Assembly: GCA_021817685.1 (NCBI GenBank)
Contig: JAKAGD010000051.1
Span: forward strand, 1 to 5,695
Length of the DNA stretch: 5,695 bases
Direction of reading: 5' to 3'
Origin: a bacterium
GTDB lineage: Bacteria; Patescibacteriota; Minisyncoccia; Phycocordibacterales; Phycocordibacteraceae
A program made the translations under genes and the position numbers. Numbering within the stretch: the first letter of the stretch is position 1; each line of letters starts with the position of its first letter. This document shows positions 1 to 4,256 of the stretch, piece after piece. Under the pieces are notes generated by a model that was not told where the DNA came from, ran no database searches, and worked only from the letters and a program-made list of their open reading frames with translations.

Positions 1-30
1 TGTACTAAGTCAACGCGTTGTTGACACTTT
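1..30 (+). repeat. Left terminal inverted repeat of the IS481 element
   Basis: It starts TGTAC and contains GTTGTTGACAC at 17-27. Aligned without gaps to the complement of the right end, bases 1-5, 14-15, 17-27 and 29-30 agree, while bases 6-11 do not. The two conserved blocks probably correspond to the cleavage end and the transposase-binding part; this is an inference from IS organisation in general. The transposase stop codon (TAG, complement of 5-7) lies within this repeat. Confidence 0.85.
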
Positions 31-820
31 CTAGGTACGCTTCGAGTCTTCCGAACGGCGTGGTGCCGAGCGATTGGTGGACGCGTGTTTGGTTGTACCA
101 GTCCACATACGCATACAGATAGCGTCGACGGTGGGCTCTCGAGACGTGATTCGAGCGAGTCTTGCTGTGCCATTCTGTCATCAGAGTCTTGATGAACCGC
201 TCAGCCTTGCCGTTGGTCCAGGGATGCTTCACTTTCGTGAACGCTTGGCTCATGCCCGTCTCTCGACAAAACGCCACCACCGGATGATCAGCCCGGCCGC
301 GGTACTCGCTCCCATTGTCTGAATAGATACCGGTCACAGGGAACGGGAGGACTCGTTTGCTCTCGGCAAGGAACATAGCGGCCGAGTATGCCGTCTTGTC
401 AGGAAATATATCGGCGAAGGCCGTGCGCGAATGGTCGTCAACGGCAACAAACGGGTATTCCCTCGGCTGTACGGCCGCTTCGCCGCGCAGAAGTGGCAGG
501 CGCTTCGTGTCGAGGTGCAGCATCTCTCCTGGTATGGCTTTCTCATAGCGGTTCAGGCGGTGCGCTTTGCGAGCTGTTTTCTCCGCAACGCGCTTCTCGG
601 TTGCTGCCAGCCTTCGAAACCCGTACAGAATGGTACGATACCGATGATTCATCGAGGAGCGGTTCTGGAACACCTGCAGGCGAGCATCTTTGAGTGTCTC
701 GTATACCGTTTCTCTCGATACTTTGTATTCTCGAGCGAGGTCAGCCACTCGGCCGCCCATACTCCATCTGCGGAACATCTCACGCCGTTGGTACGGCAAC
801 AATTTGGTATTCTTGTGCAT
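5..820 (-). CDS. IS481-family DDE transposase
   Basis: This is the enzyme that cuts and joins the ends of the surrounding element. From the ATG at 820 it has 271 residues. An N-terminal helix-turn-helix lies at about 22-45 (GRVADLAREYKVSRETVYET). The RNase H-fold integrase core follows at about 95-265: D104 in LHLDTKR, D168 in YSDNGSEY and E207 in NGKAERF. The HLDxK form of the first motif and the YVDWYNQTRVHQSLG segment near the C-terminus are typical of IS481. I chose the ATG at 820 because the family-like start MHKNxKLxPYQRRE begins there. An in-frame TTG at 856 would add 12 residues with no family-like sequence. Neither start has a good Shine-Dalgarno sequence. No frameshift or missing catalytic residue is seen. 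A 10-bp hairpin could form just upstream of the ATG. An IS3-type integrase is a weaker alternative, since there is no orfA and the length is short. Confidence 0.93.
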   Translation of the reverse strand: MHKNTKLLPYQRREMFRRWSMGGRVADLAREYKVSRETVYETLKDARLQVFQNRSSMNHRYRTILYGFRRLAATEKRVAEKTARKAHRLNRYEKAIPGEMLHLDTKRLPLLRGEAAVQPREYPFVAVDDHSRTAFADIFPDKTAYSAAMFLAESKRVLPFPVTGIYSDNGSEYRGRADHPVVAFCRETGMSQAFTKVKHPWTNGKAERFIKTLMTEWHSKTRSNHVSRAHRRRYLYAYVDWYNQTRVHQSLGTTPFGRLEAYLESVNNALT

Positions 821-876
821 GCGAAAGGCGTTGGCGATTAATGGTCTGAACACCAAAATCGTACCGCGCCTTTCGC
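821..876 (-). promoter_or_regulatory. Hairpin in front of the transposase start codon
   Basis: On the minus strand GCGAAAGGCG (876-867) is followed 36 nt later by its exact complement CGCCTTTCGC (830-821), which ends directly before the transposase ATG. In RNA this makes a 10-bp GC-rich stem next to the initiation codon, with the only purine-rich AAAGG stretch buried in it. Several IS families use such structures to block translation from transcripts that enter from outside the element. That role here is inferred; the pairing itself is visible. Confidence 0.5.
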
Positions 877-903
877 GCTTTCAATGAGCATTCGCTGGCA
901 CCT

Positions 904-933
904 AAGGTGTCAACAACCCGATACTAACGTACA
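904..933 (-). repeat. Right terminal inverted repeat of the IS481 element
   Basis: Read on the minus strand it starts TGTAC (933-929) and carries GTTGTTGACAC at 917-907, the same offset as the left repeat. It includes a consensus -35 hexamer, TTGACA, pointing toward the transposase gene. A repeat-borne -35 is a common way for insertion sequences to drive their transposase. The region 17-18 nt further in has no convincing -10 hexamer, so promoter function is only a possibility. Confidence 0.85.
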
Positions 934-967
934 TATCTCGATCAAACACTTTCGTCATATTCTCTGA

Positions 968-1201
968 ACGAAACGAAGAACATTCATCTTCGACAACGGA
1001 CCCGAATTTTCAGACGGGGAGCGCCTTGAAGAGAAGAGTGGTGCGACCGTGTATTTTGCGTATCCGTACCCCTTCTGGGAGCGTGGCTCAAACGAGAACA
1101 CCAACGGCCCTTTGCGGCAGTATCTCCCGAGATCGCTCGACTTCAATCTCGCCATGCCGGCAGAGCTTGCCCATGCAGTACGCCGAATCTTAGAGTGCTA
1201 A
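968..1201 (+). pseudogene. Decayed IS30-family transposase fragment
   Basis: An open frame from about 968 to the TAA at 1199-1201 encodes the end of an IS30-type DDE transposase core: FIFDNGPEFS (second catalytic Asp), then FAYPYPFWERGSNENTNG, which contains the catalytic Glu of the NENTNG motif, then LRQYLPRSLDF. These are family hallmarks. The N-terminal helix-turn-helix and the first catalytic Asp are absent. The frame is closed upstream by TGA at 965-967, and the IS481 element begins 34 bp left of the fragment. At the C-terminus the usual segment resembling LNNRPRK that follows the QYLPR region is missing, because the frame stops after RRILEC. It is therefore broken at both ends and cannot be functional. 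It may have been interrupted by the IS481 insertion, with its 5' part left of the window, or truncated independently. No IS30 terminal repeat was found on the right. Confidence 0.85.
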
Positions 1202-1219
1202 TTCACTTGTGGTATGTGG

Positions 1220-1227
1220 TAGATTAT
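1220..1227 (+). promoter_or_regulatory. Possible -10 element for the superoxide dismutase gene
   Basis: TAGATTAT ends 6 nt before the ATG at 1234, and no Shine-Dalgarno sequence occurs in the 32 bp after the IS30 remnant. If it is used as a -10, transcription would start at or next to the ATG and give a leaderless mRNA, as proposed for the csaA-like and RNase H genes in this window. No good -35 hexamer is seen at 16-18 nt, so support is moderate. Confidence 0.35.
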
Positions 1228-1233
1228 GTTTCT

Positions 1234-1842
1234 ATGACTTACACAGCAAAAACATTCAGCCTCCCCGCCCTTCCCGGGCTGTCGGAGAAGCAGATAAAGG
1301 TGCATCTCGGTTTGTATGAAGGCTATGTGAAAAACGTGAATCTTCTCCTTGAGACACTCAAAGGATATGCGGCCTATGGCGACAAAGCGACCGAAGGCGA
1401 CAAATACGCGATAACCGAACTGCGCCGCCGCTTCGCCTTCGAGTTTGACGGCATGCGGATGCACGAATACTACTTCGAGCAGTTTGAGGGCGAAAAAGGC
1501 GGGAGCCCCGAATCAGCGCTCGCAAAAGCGGCCGCCGAGAAATACGGAAGCGGCGAGGACTTCATCAAGCATATAAAGGAAGTTGCAGGGAGCCGCGGCA
1601 TCGGCTGGGTGGTCGTGTATTACGATCCTCGCGGAAAGTCGCTCCACACGGTCTTCGTGGGTGATCACGAGCTCGGACAGCTCGCCGGCTTGCCCGTTCT
1701 CCTCGCCCTCGATATGTGGGAGCATGCCTTTATGGTGGATTACGTTCCCGCCGAGAAGAAGAATTATGTGGACGCCTTTTTCGCGAACTTGAACTGGAGC
1801 GTCGTGGAAAAGCGTTTTGATGCGGCGATGAGCGCAGCGTAA
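1234..1842 (+). CDS. Fe/Mn-family superoxide dismutase
   Basis: It is predicted to convert superoxide to hydrogen peroxide and oxygen in the cytoplasm; no signal peptide is seen. The 202-residue length is normal. The N-terminal helical domain (about 8-90) supplies H24 (IKVHLGLYEGYV) and H77 (MRMHEYYF). The C-terminal alpha/beta domain (about 100-200) supplies D160 and H164 in LALDMWEHAF, so the complete H-H-D-H metal set is present. GIGWVVVYYD (122-131) and NLNWSVVEKRF (185-195) match conserved family segments. The classical HxxKHH stretch after the first ligand is replaced by HLGLYE and appears one residue shorter, and the position equivalent to the E. coli Tyr163 is Met167. It therefore belongs to a divergent branch whose metal preference I cannot tell. 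I chose the ATG at 1234; a GTG at 1195 would add 13 unrelated residues from the IS30 remnant. Its last 79 bp overlap the end of comEC on the other strand. Confidence 0.9.
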   Translation: MTYTAKTFSLPALPGLSEKQIKVHLGLYEGYVKNVNLLLETLKGYAAYGDKATEGDKYAITELRRRFAFEFDGMRMHEYYFEQFEGEKGGSPESALAKAAAEKYGSGEDFIKHIKEVAGSRGIGWVVVYYDPRGKSLHTVFVGDHELGQLAGLPVLLALDMWEHAFMVDYVPAEKKNYVDAFFANLNWSVVEKRFDAAMSAA

Positions 1843-3293
1843 CCGATAATCACGAGCCAGAACGGAAAGGGCGGAAGCGCAAAGGCCGCGAACGGGAGTT
1901 CGGCGGCCTTTTGCGCTATGAAGATGAAATAGCGCATCAGGACGAGCGCGGGGAATCCCGCGATGGTGGCAACGGGCGGAAAGAAAGTCCCGATGGTCAT
2001 GCCGACGACGCCCGCAATGGCGGAGAAAGCCATTGCGAGCGGAACGAAAGTATTCACGAGAAGATTTGCCGGCAGGGCGACAAGCGAGAGGAGCCCGATG
2101 TTGTACACGAGGAGAGGAAGGACGGCGATTTGCGCGGCGAGCGTTGTTGCGACCGCATTCTTCCAGAACCCATGTTTCGACTTCGTAAGTCCCTCATCAG
2201 ATGATGGATTTACGAAGTCCATCATTCTTTCGATAATCGGAGCGAGCCAGATGATGCCGGCCGTCGCCGCGACCGAGAGGCCGAAACCGGGGTCGAAGGC
2301 AAGATAGAGCGGATTCCATATGAGCATCAGGAGGACGGCGACAAGGAGCGCGCGGCTCGCGGCGTAGGAACGGCCGGTCGCGCGCGCATAGAGCGCGATG
2401 AGCGCCATAATCGCGGCGCGCACGGCCGTGGCGGAGATGCCGGCGATGCCGACAAAGAGGAGGAGCGCCGCCCCGCCGGCGAAGAACTGGAGCCGCCGCG
2501 GCAGGAGAAGGAGTGCGAGGAATGCCATCACCCACTCGGCCACTATCATCACGTTGTATCCGGAGAGCACGATGATCTGCACGAGCCCCGAGCGCGTGAA
2601 CGCGCCGGTGAGCTTCGGGCCGAGCCCCGCCTTCCCTCCTATGACGATGCCGCCCGCGAGCGCCGCGGCGGGCATCGGCAATGCGCGGTCGAGCCCGTCC
2701 AAGAATGAATGCTTCACGCGCGCGAGCGCGGCAGACACGGAATACCACGGCGCCCGCTCCACGGTATATATTGAGCCGAATGAAATGAGGAAGCGGATAC
2801 CGCGCGCCTGCAGATATTTGTCGTAACGGAAGGTTCTTCCATTTTCAGTTTCAAATGCTTGCGGGAGCGAGAGCGTCCCGTTCACGCGCACGCGGTCGCC
2901 CACGCGGACGTCGGCCGAAAGCGGCATTACCGCGAGCATGCCCGCGACACTCTCGCCCGAGCGCACCTCGATAGCGATGCGCTGGCTCTTCTCGCGCACG
3001 TCCGGGTCGCTCACCACGACGCCCTCGTATGACACGCGGTGGCGCAGGTCGCGCAGAAACGCTTCCGGCGCGGGCGTATCGGCGACCGCCGAGCGCGCCA
3101 TTCCGAATGCGACGCACAGCAAAAACGCCGCGGCGAGCGAGTACGCCCGCCGCGGCTCCGCAAAAAGCATTGCTCCGCCGAACAGCGCCGCGAGAATCAG
3201 CACAAACGCCGCCGGCTCCCAGCCGAAATAAAAAAGCGAGCGGAAAAATATTCCGCCCGCGAATCCTGACACAGCGGCGATAAGAATGCCCAT
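1764..3293 (-). CDS. comEC: ComEC/Rec2-type DNA-uptake channel, without metallo-beta-lactamase domain
   Basis: It is predicted to be the inner-membrane channel that admits single-stranded DNA during natural transformation. Of 509 residues, about 1-70 form three membrane segments. Residues 75-185 form the soluble DUF4131/OB-like domain (GVVVSDPDVR, VGDRVRVNGTL, FRYDKYLQARGI). Residues 205-490 are the polytopic Competence domain, with SGLVQIIVLSGYNVMIVA (235-252), ISATAVRAAIMALIALYAR (286-304) and NPLYLAFDPGFGLSVAATAGI (327-347). The protein ends in a basic tail at about 492-509. The C-terminal metallo-beta-lactamase (nuclease-like) domain of Bacillus-type ComEC is absent; short forms of this kind are, to my knowledge, common in CPR. 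Residues 359-372 are encoded by a 41-nt palindrome and fall in a hydrophilic loop. The start has AGGA 7 nt upstream of the ATG, overlapping a possible -10. The last 26 codons are antisense to the superoxide dismutase gene. The gene is last in the recJ-rnhA-csaA group. Confidence 0.92.
   Translation of the reverse strand: MGILIAAVSGFAGGIFFRSLFYFGWEPAAFVLILAALFGGAMLFAEPRRAYSLAAAFLLCVAFGMARSAVADTPAPEAFLRDLRHRVSYEGVVVSDPDVREKSQRIAIEVRSGESVAGMLAVMPLSADVRVGDRVRVNGTLSLPQAFETENGRTFRYDKYLQARGIRFLISFGSIYTVERAPWYSVSAALARVKHSFLDGLDRALPMPAAALAGGIVIGGKAGLGPKLTGAFTRSGLVQIIVLSGYNVMIVAEWVMAFLALLLLPRRLQFFAGGAALLLFVGIAGISATAVRAAIMALIALYARATGRSYAASRALLVAVLLMLIWNPLYLAFDPGFGLSVAATAGIIWLAPIIERMMDFVNPSSDEGLTKSKHGFWKNAVATTLAAQIAVLPLLVYNIGLLSLVALPANLLVNTFVPLAMAFSAIAGVVGMTIGTFFPPVATIAGFPALVLMRYFIFIAQKAAELPFAAFALPPFPFWLVIIGYAALIAASKRFSTTLQFKFAKKAST
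2179..2219. repeat. 41-nt near-perfect palindrome inside comEC
   Basis: The left arm 2179-2198 (GACTTCGTAAGTCC then CTCATC) and the right arm 2200-2219 pair at 18 of 20 positions around a single central A at 2199. A second, overlapping hairpin is possible between ATGATGGA (2201-2208) and TCCATCAT (2218-2225), so the two are mutually exclusive. The palindrome is in frame and encodes DFVNPSSDEGLTKS of ComEC, a polar loop between membrane segments. Such symmetry is not needed for coding, so it may be an inserted palindromic element or a functional cruciform or hairpin. Confidence 0.85.
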
Positions 3294-3299
3294 AAGGGT

Positions 3300-3305
3300 A
3301 TCCTA
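3300..3305 (-). promoter_or_regulatory. Possible -10 or Shine-Dalgarno site for comEC
   Basis: Read on the minus strand, TAGGAT lies 6 nt before the comEC ATG at 3293. It can be read either as a -10 hexamer for a leaderless transcript or as an AGGA ribosome-binding site with 7-nt spacing. No -35 hexamer is evident. The sequence alone does not decide between the two. Confidence 0.3.
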
Positions 3306-3340
3306 ACAAAGAGTTTCCAGAGAAATAGCATCTATCAAAG

Positions 3341-3362
3341 ACTTGTCGCTATAGCGACAAGT
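3341..3362. repeat. 22-bp perfect palindrome upstream of comEC
   Basis: ACTTGTCGCTA (3341-3351) is followed directly by its exact complement TAGCGACAAGT (3352-3362). It sits in the 82-bp gap (3294-3375) between the truncated comEC copy and the intact comEC, about 50 bp before the comEC ATG. In RNA it would fold as a 9-bp stem with a TATA loop. There is no run of T on either side, so a Rho-independent terminator is unlikely. A dimeric-regulator operator or a scar of an excised element are possible readings. The rest of the gap shows nothing further. Confidence 0.75.
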
Positions 3363-3375
3363 TGTGTATAGCTGT

Positions 3376-3453
3376 TCATGAAGGAAAAAGAGAAAGCGAG
3401 CGGAGAAATACCCCGCTCGCAAATCCCGCAACAATGGCGACGAGATAGCCCAT
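3376..3453 (-). pseudogene. Truncated second copy of the comEC 5' end (25 codons)
   Basis: ATG at 3453 opens a 25-residue frame, MGYLVAIVAGFASG followed by VFLRSLSLFPS, ending in TGA at 3378-3376. Over the first 23 codons it aligns without gaps to the start of the intact comEC (MGILIAAVSGFAGG then IFFRSLFYF). By hand count 14 of 23 residues and 51 of 69 bases are identical. Of the 18 differences 8 are at codon position 1, 4 at position 2 and 6 at position 3, and most amino-acid changes are conservative, so it probably diverged while coding. Its ATG directly follows the csaA stop codon (TAG, 3456-3454) in the same frame. It is most likely the relic of an ancestral or second comEC whose remainder was lost. 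A functional single-membrane-segment peptide cannot be excluded. No Shine-Dalgarno sequence precedes it. Confidence 0.7.
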
Positions 3454-3789
3454 CTAGAACACACGAACGCCGAGAGGAACTTCGGATTGAGGGGTGAGAT
3501 AAATAGTCTCCCTCTTTTCATTCGGAACCCCAAGAATGAGAACCTCTGATTTTTCCGGCCCCATTTGTTTAGTGCCGAGATTTATGACCGCGACAACCTG
3601 CTTCCCCACCAACTCTTCTTTTGAATAATTACGATAGGCCCCACAAGAAACTTTTGTCCCCACTTCCGCACCGAAATCTACCATGATGCGATACGTAGGT
3701 TTCTTCGTTTGTGCATCCTCCACCTTCACTATTTTGCCGACCCGTATATCGAGCGCGTCAAAATTTCCAAATGTGGCGATGTCTTTCAT
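3454..3789 (-). CDS. csaA: CsaA-like tRNA-binding-domain (OB-fold) protein
   Basis: This is a stand-alone EMAP/Trbp111-type OB-fold protein of 111 residues, the usual CsaA length. It shows FDALDIRVGKIVKVEDA (10-26), then MVDFGAEVGTKVSCGAY (36-52), and VINLGTKQMGPEKSEVLILG (68-87), which match the three conserved segments of CsaA and of the MetRS/PheRS-beta tRNA-binding domains. Family members bind tRNA as dimers; Bacillus CsaA has also been described as a secretion-related chaperone. Which role applies here is unknown. The start is firm, because the ATG at 3789 lies 6 nt after a TATACT hexamer and has no Shine-Dalgarno sequence. It sits 28 bp after the RNase H gene, and its TAG stop touches the ATG of the truncated comEC copy. 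A tRNA-binding fragment detached from a synthetase is unlikely, since the domain is complete and has its own start. Confidence 0.88.
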   Translation of the reverse strand: MKDIATFGNFDALDIRVGKIVKVEDAQTKKPTYRIMVDFGAEVGTKVSCGAYRNYSKEELVGKQVVAVINLGTKQMGPEKSEVLILGVPNEKRETIYLTPQSEVPLGVRVF

Positions 3790-3795
3790 TGCTCA

Positions 3796-3801
3796 AGTAT
3801 A
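3796..3801 (-). promoter_or_regulatory. -10 hexamer for a probable leaderless csaA transcript
   Basis: On the minus strand TATACT (5 of 6 to TATAAT) ends exactly 6 nt before the ATG, within the 28-bp gap after the RNase H gene. A transcription start 6-7 nt downstream would coincide with the A of the ATG. No ribosome-binding site is present and no clear -35 is seen at 16-18 nt. Confidence 0.5.
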
Positions 3802-3817
3802 TCTTACGAGCTATGGG

Positions 3818-4243
3818 TCAGAGACTCAAGCCCCGATCCATCGCTTCGTTCGCGAGGGCGTCTGCGTCACTATTTTCAGCACGCGGGACGTGGGTGAATG
3901 AAACGCTTTTGAAAGTCGCGGCGAGCCTTGCGAGCCGCGCATGCTGCGCTTTCATCGCGGGGTGCTTCACTTTATAGACGCCCTTCATCTGCTTCACGAC
4001 GAGCTCGCTGTCCATCTTCACCGCCACCGTCGTCGCGCCCGCCTTCTTCGTGCCGATGAGTTTCGCGAGCGCCTGGAAAGCGAGGATGACCGCCTCGTAT
4101 TCGGCGTAGTTGTTGGTACGCGTGCCGAGGAACTCTGAGACGCTCGCGACCGAGTTCCCCAGGTGGTCGCGTATCATCGCGCCCGCGCCCGCGGGGCCCG
4201 GGTTCCCGCGCGACCCCCCGTCGGCGTGGATGGTGAATTTCAT
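3818..4243 (-). CDS. rnhA: Ribonuclease HI-family protein
   Basis: It is predicted to hydrolyse the RNA strand of RNA:DNA hybrids, such as Okazaki primers and R-loops, in the cytoplasm with Mg2+ or Mn2+. It has 141 residues and is a single RNase H fold. The four catalytic acids are visible: D8 in HADGGSRGNPGPAG, E48 in NNYAEYEAVILA, D78 in VKMDSELVVKQM and D128 in NSDADALAN. The GGSRGNPGPAG form and the NYAEYEA motif resemble the short RNase HI-like family found in many Gram-positive bacteria, archaea and CPR rather than E. coli RnhA, whose basic protrusion is not obvious here. I chose the ATG at 4243; a GTG at 4252 would add only three residues and overlap the recJ stop. The gene follows recJ after 8 bp, so co-transcription is likely, but a TATAGT hexamer 7 nt before the ATG suggests its own promoter. 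Confidence 0.93.
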   Translation of the reverse strand: MKFTIHADGGSRGNPGPAGAGAMIRDHLGNSVASVSEFLGTRTNNYAEYEAVILAFQALAKLIGTKKAGATTVAVKMDSELVVKQMKGVYKVKHPAMKAQHARLARLAATFKSVSFTHVPRAENSDADALANEAMDRGLSL

Positions 4244-4250
4244 AGGGCCC

Positions 4251-4256
4251 ACTATA
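4251..4256 (-). promoter_or_regulatory. -10 hexamer for a probable leaderless rnhA transcript
   Basis: On the minus strand TATAGT (5 of 6 to TATAAT) ends 7 nt before the RNase H ATG. It overlaps the last codons of recJ, and the TAG stop of recJ is part of the hexamer. No Shine-Dalgarno sequence and no clear -35 are present. Confidence 0.45.

Larger units (their letters stand above)
1..933 (-). mobile_element. Complete IS481-family insertion sequence
   Basis: Both ends can be placed. The plus strand begins TGTAC at base 1, and the right end finishes GTACA at 929-933. Read inward, both ends carry GTTGTTGACAC at exactly the same distance (17-27 on the left, 907-917 on the right), inside imperfect inverted repeats of about 30 bp. 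A single transposase gene on the minus strand fills the interior, and its stop codon lies inside the left repeat. The 933-bp length and one-ORF layout are usual for IS481. The copy looks intact and possibly active, because the transposase is full length with all catalytic residues. The window starts exactly at the left terminus, so the target-site duplication cannot be examined. The element abuts a decayed IS30 transposase on its right, which suggests a site that tolerates insertions. Confidence 0.88.

Noticed and set aside
431..841. Plus-strand 136-codon frame antisense to the transposase
   Set aside because: No family-like features, and it is fully contained in the transposase gene.
974..992. 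Small inverted repeat (CGAAGA ... TCTTCG, 7-nt loop) at the start of the IS30 fragment
   Set aside because: A six-base stem in coding-derived sequence with no positional logic is compatible with chance.
955..1155. Minus-strand 66-codon frame over the IS30 remnant
   Set aside because: The opposite strand carries the recognisable IS30 DNG and NENTNG motifs, so this is a shadow.
1195..1233. Upstream GTG start for superoxide dismutase
   Set aside because: It adds 13 residues unlike any superoxide dismutase N-terminus and begins inside the IS30 remnant. The ATG at 1234 begins the family-like sequence.
2197..2748. Minus-strand 183-codon frame within comEC
   Set aside because: It is an out-of-frame, Arg-rich shadow of comEC, whose own frame shows the Competence-domain motifs.
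3341..3362. Palindrome as a Rho-independent terminator
   Set aside because: The stem is good but no T-rich tract follows on either strand.
3303..3533. Minus-strand 76-codon frame across the csaA end and the comEC gap
   Set aside because: It is out of frame with the conserved CsaA segment and with the comEC-like fragment, and shows no recognisable features.
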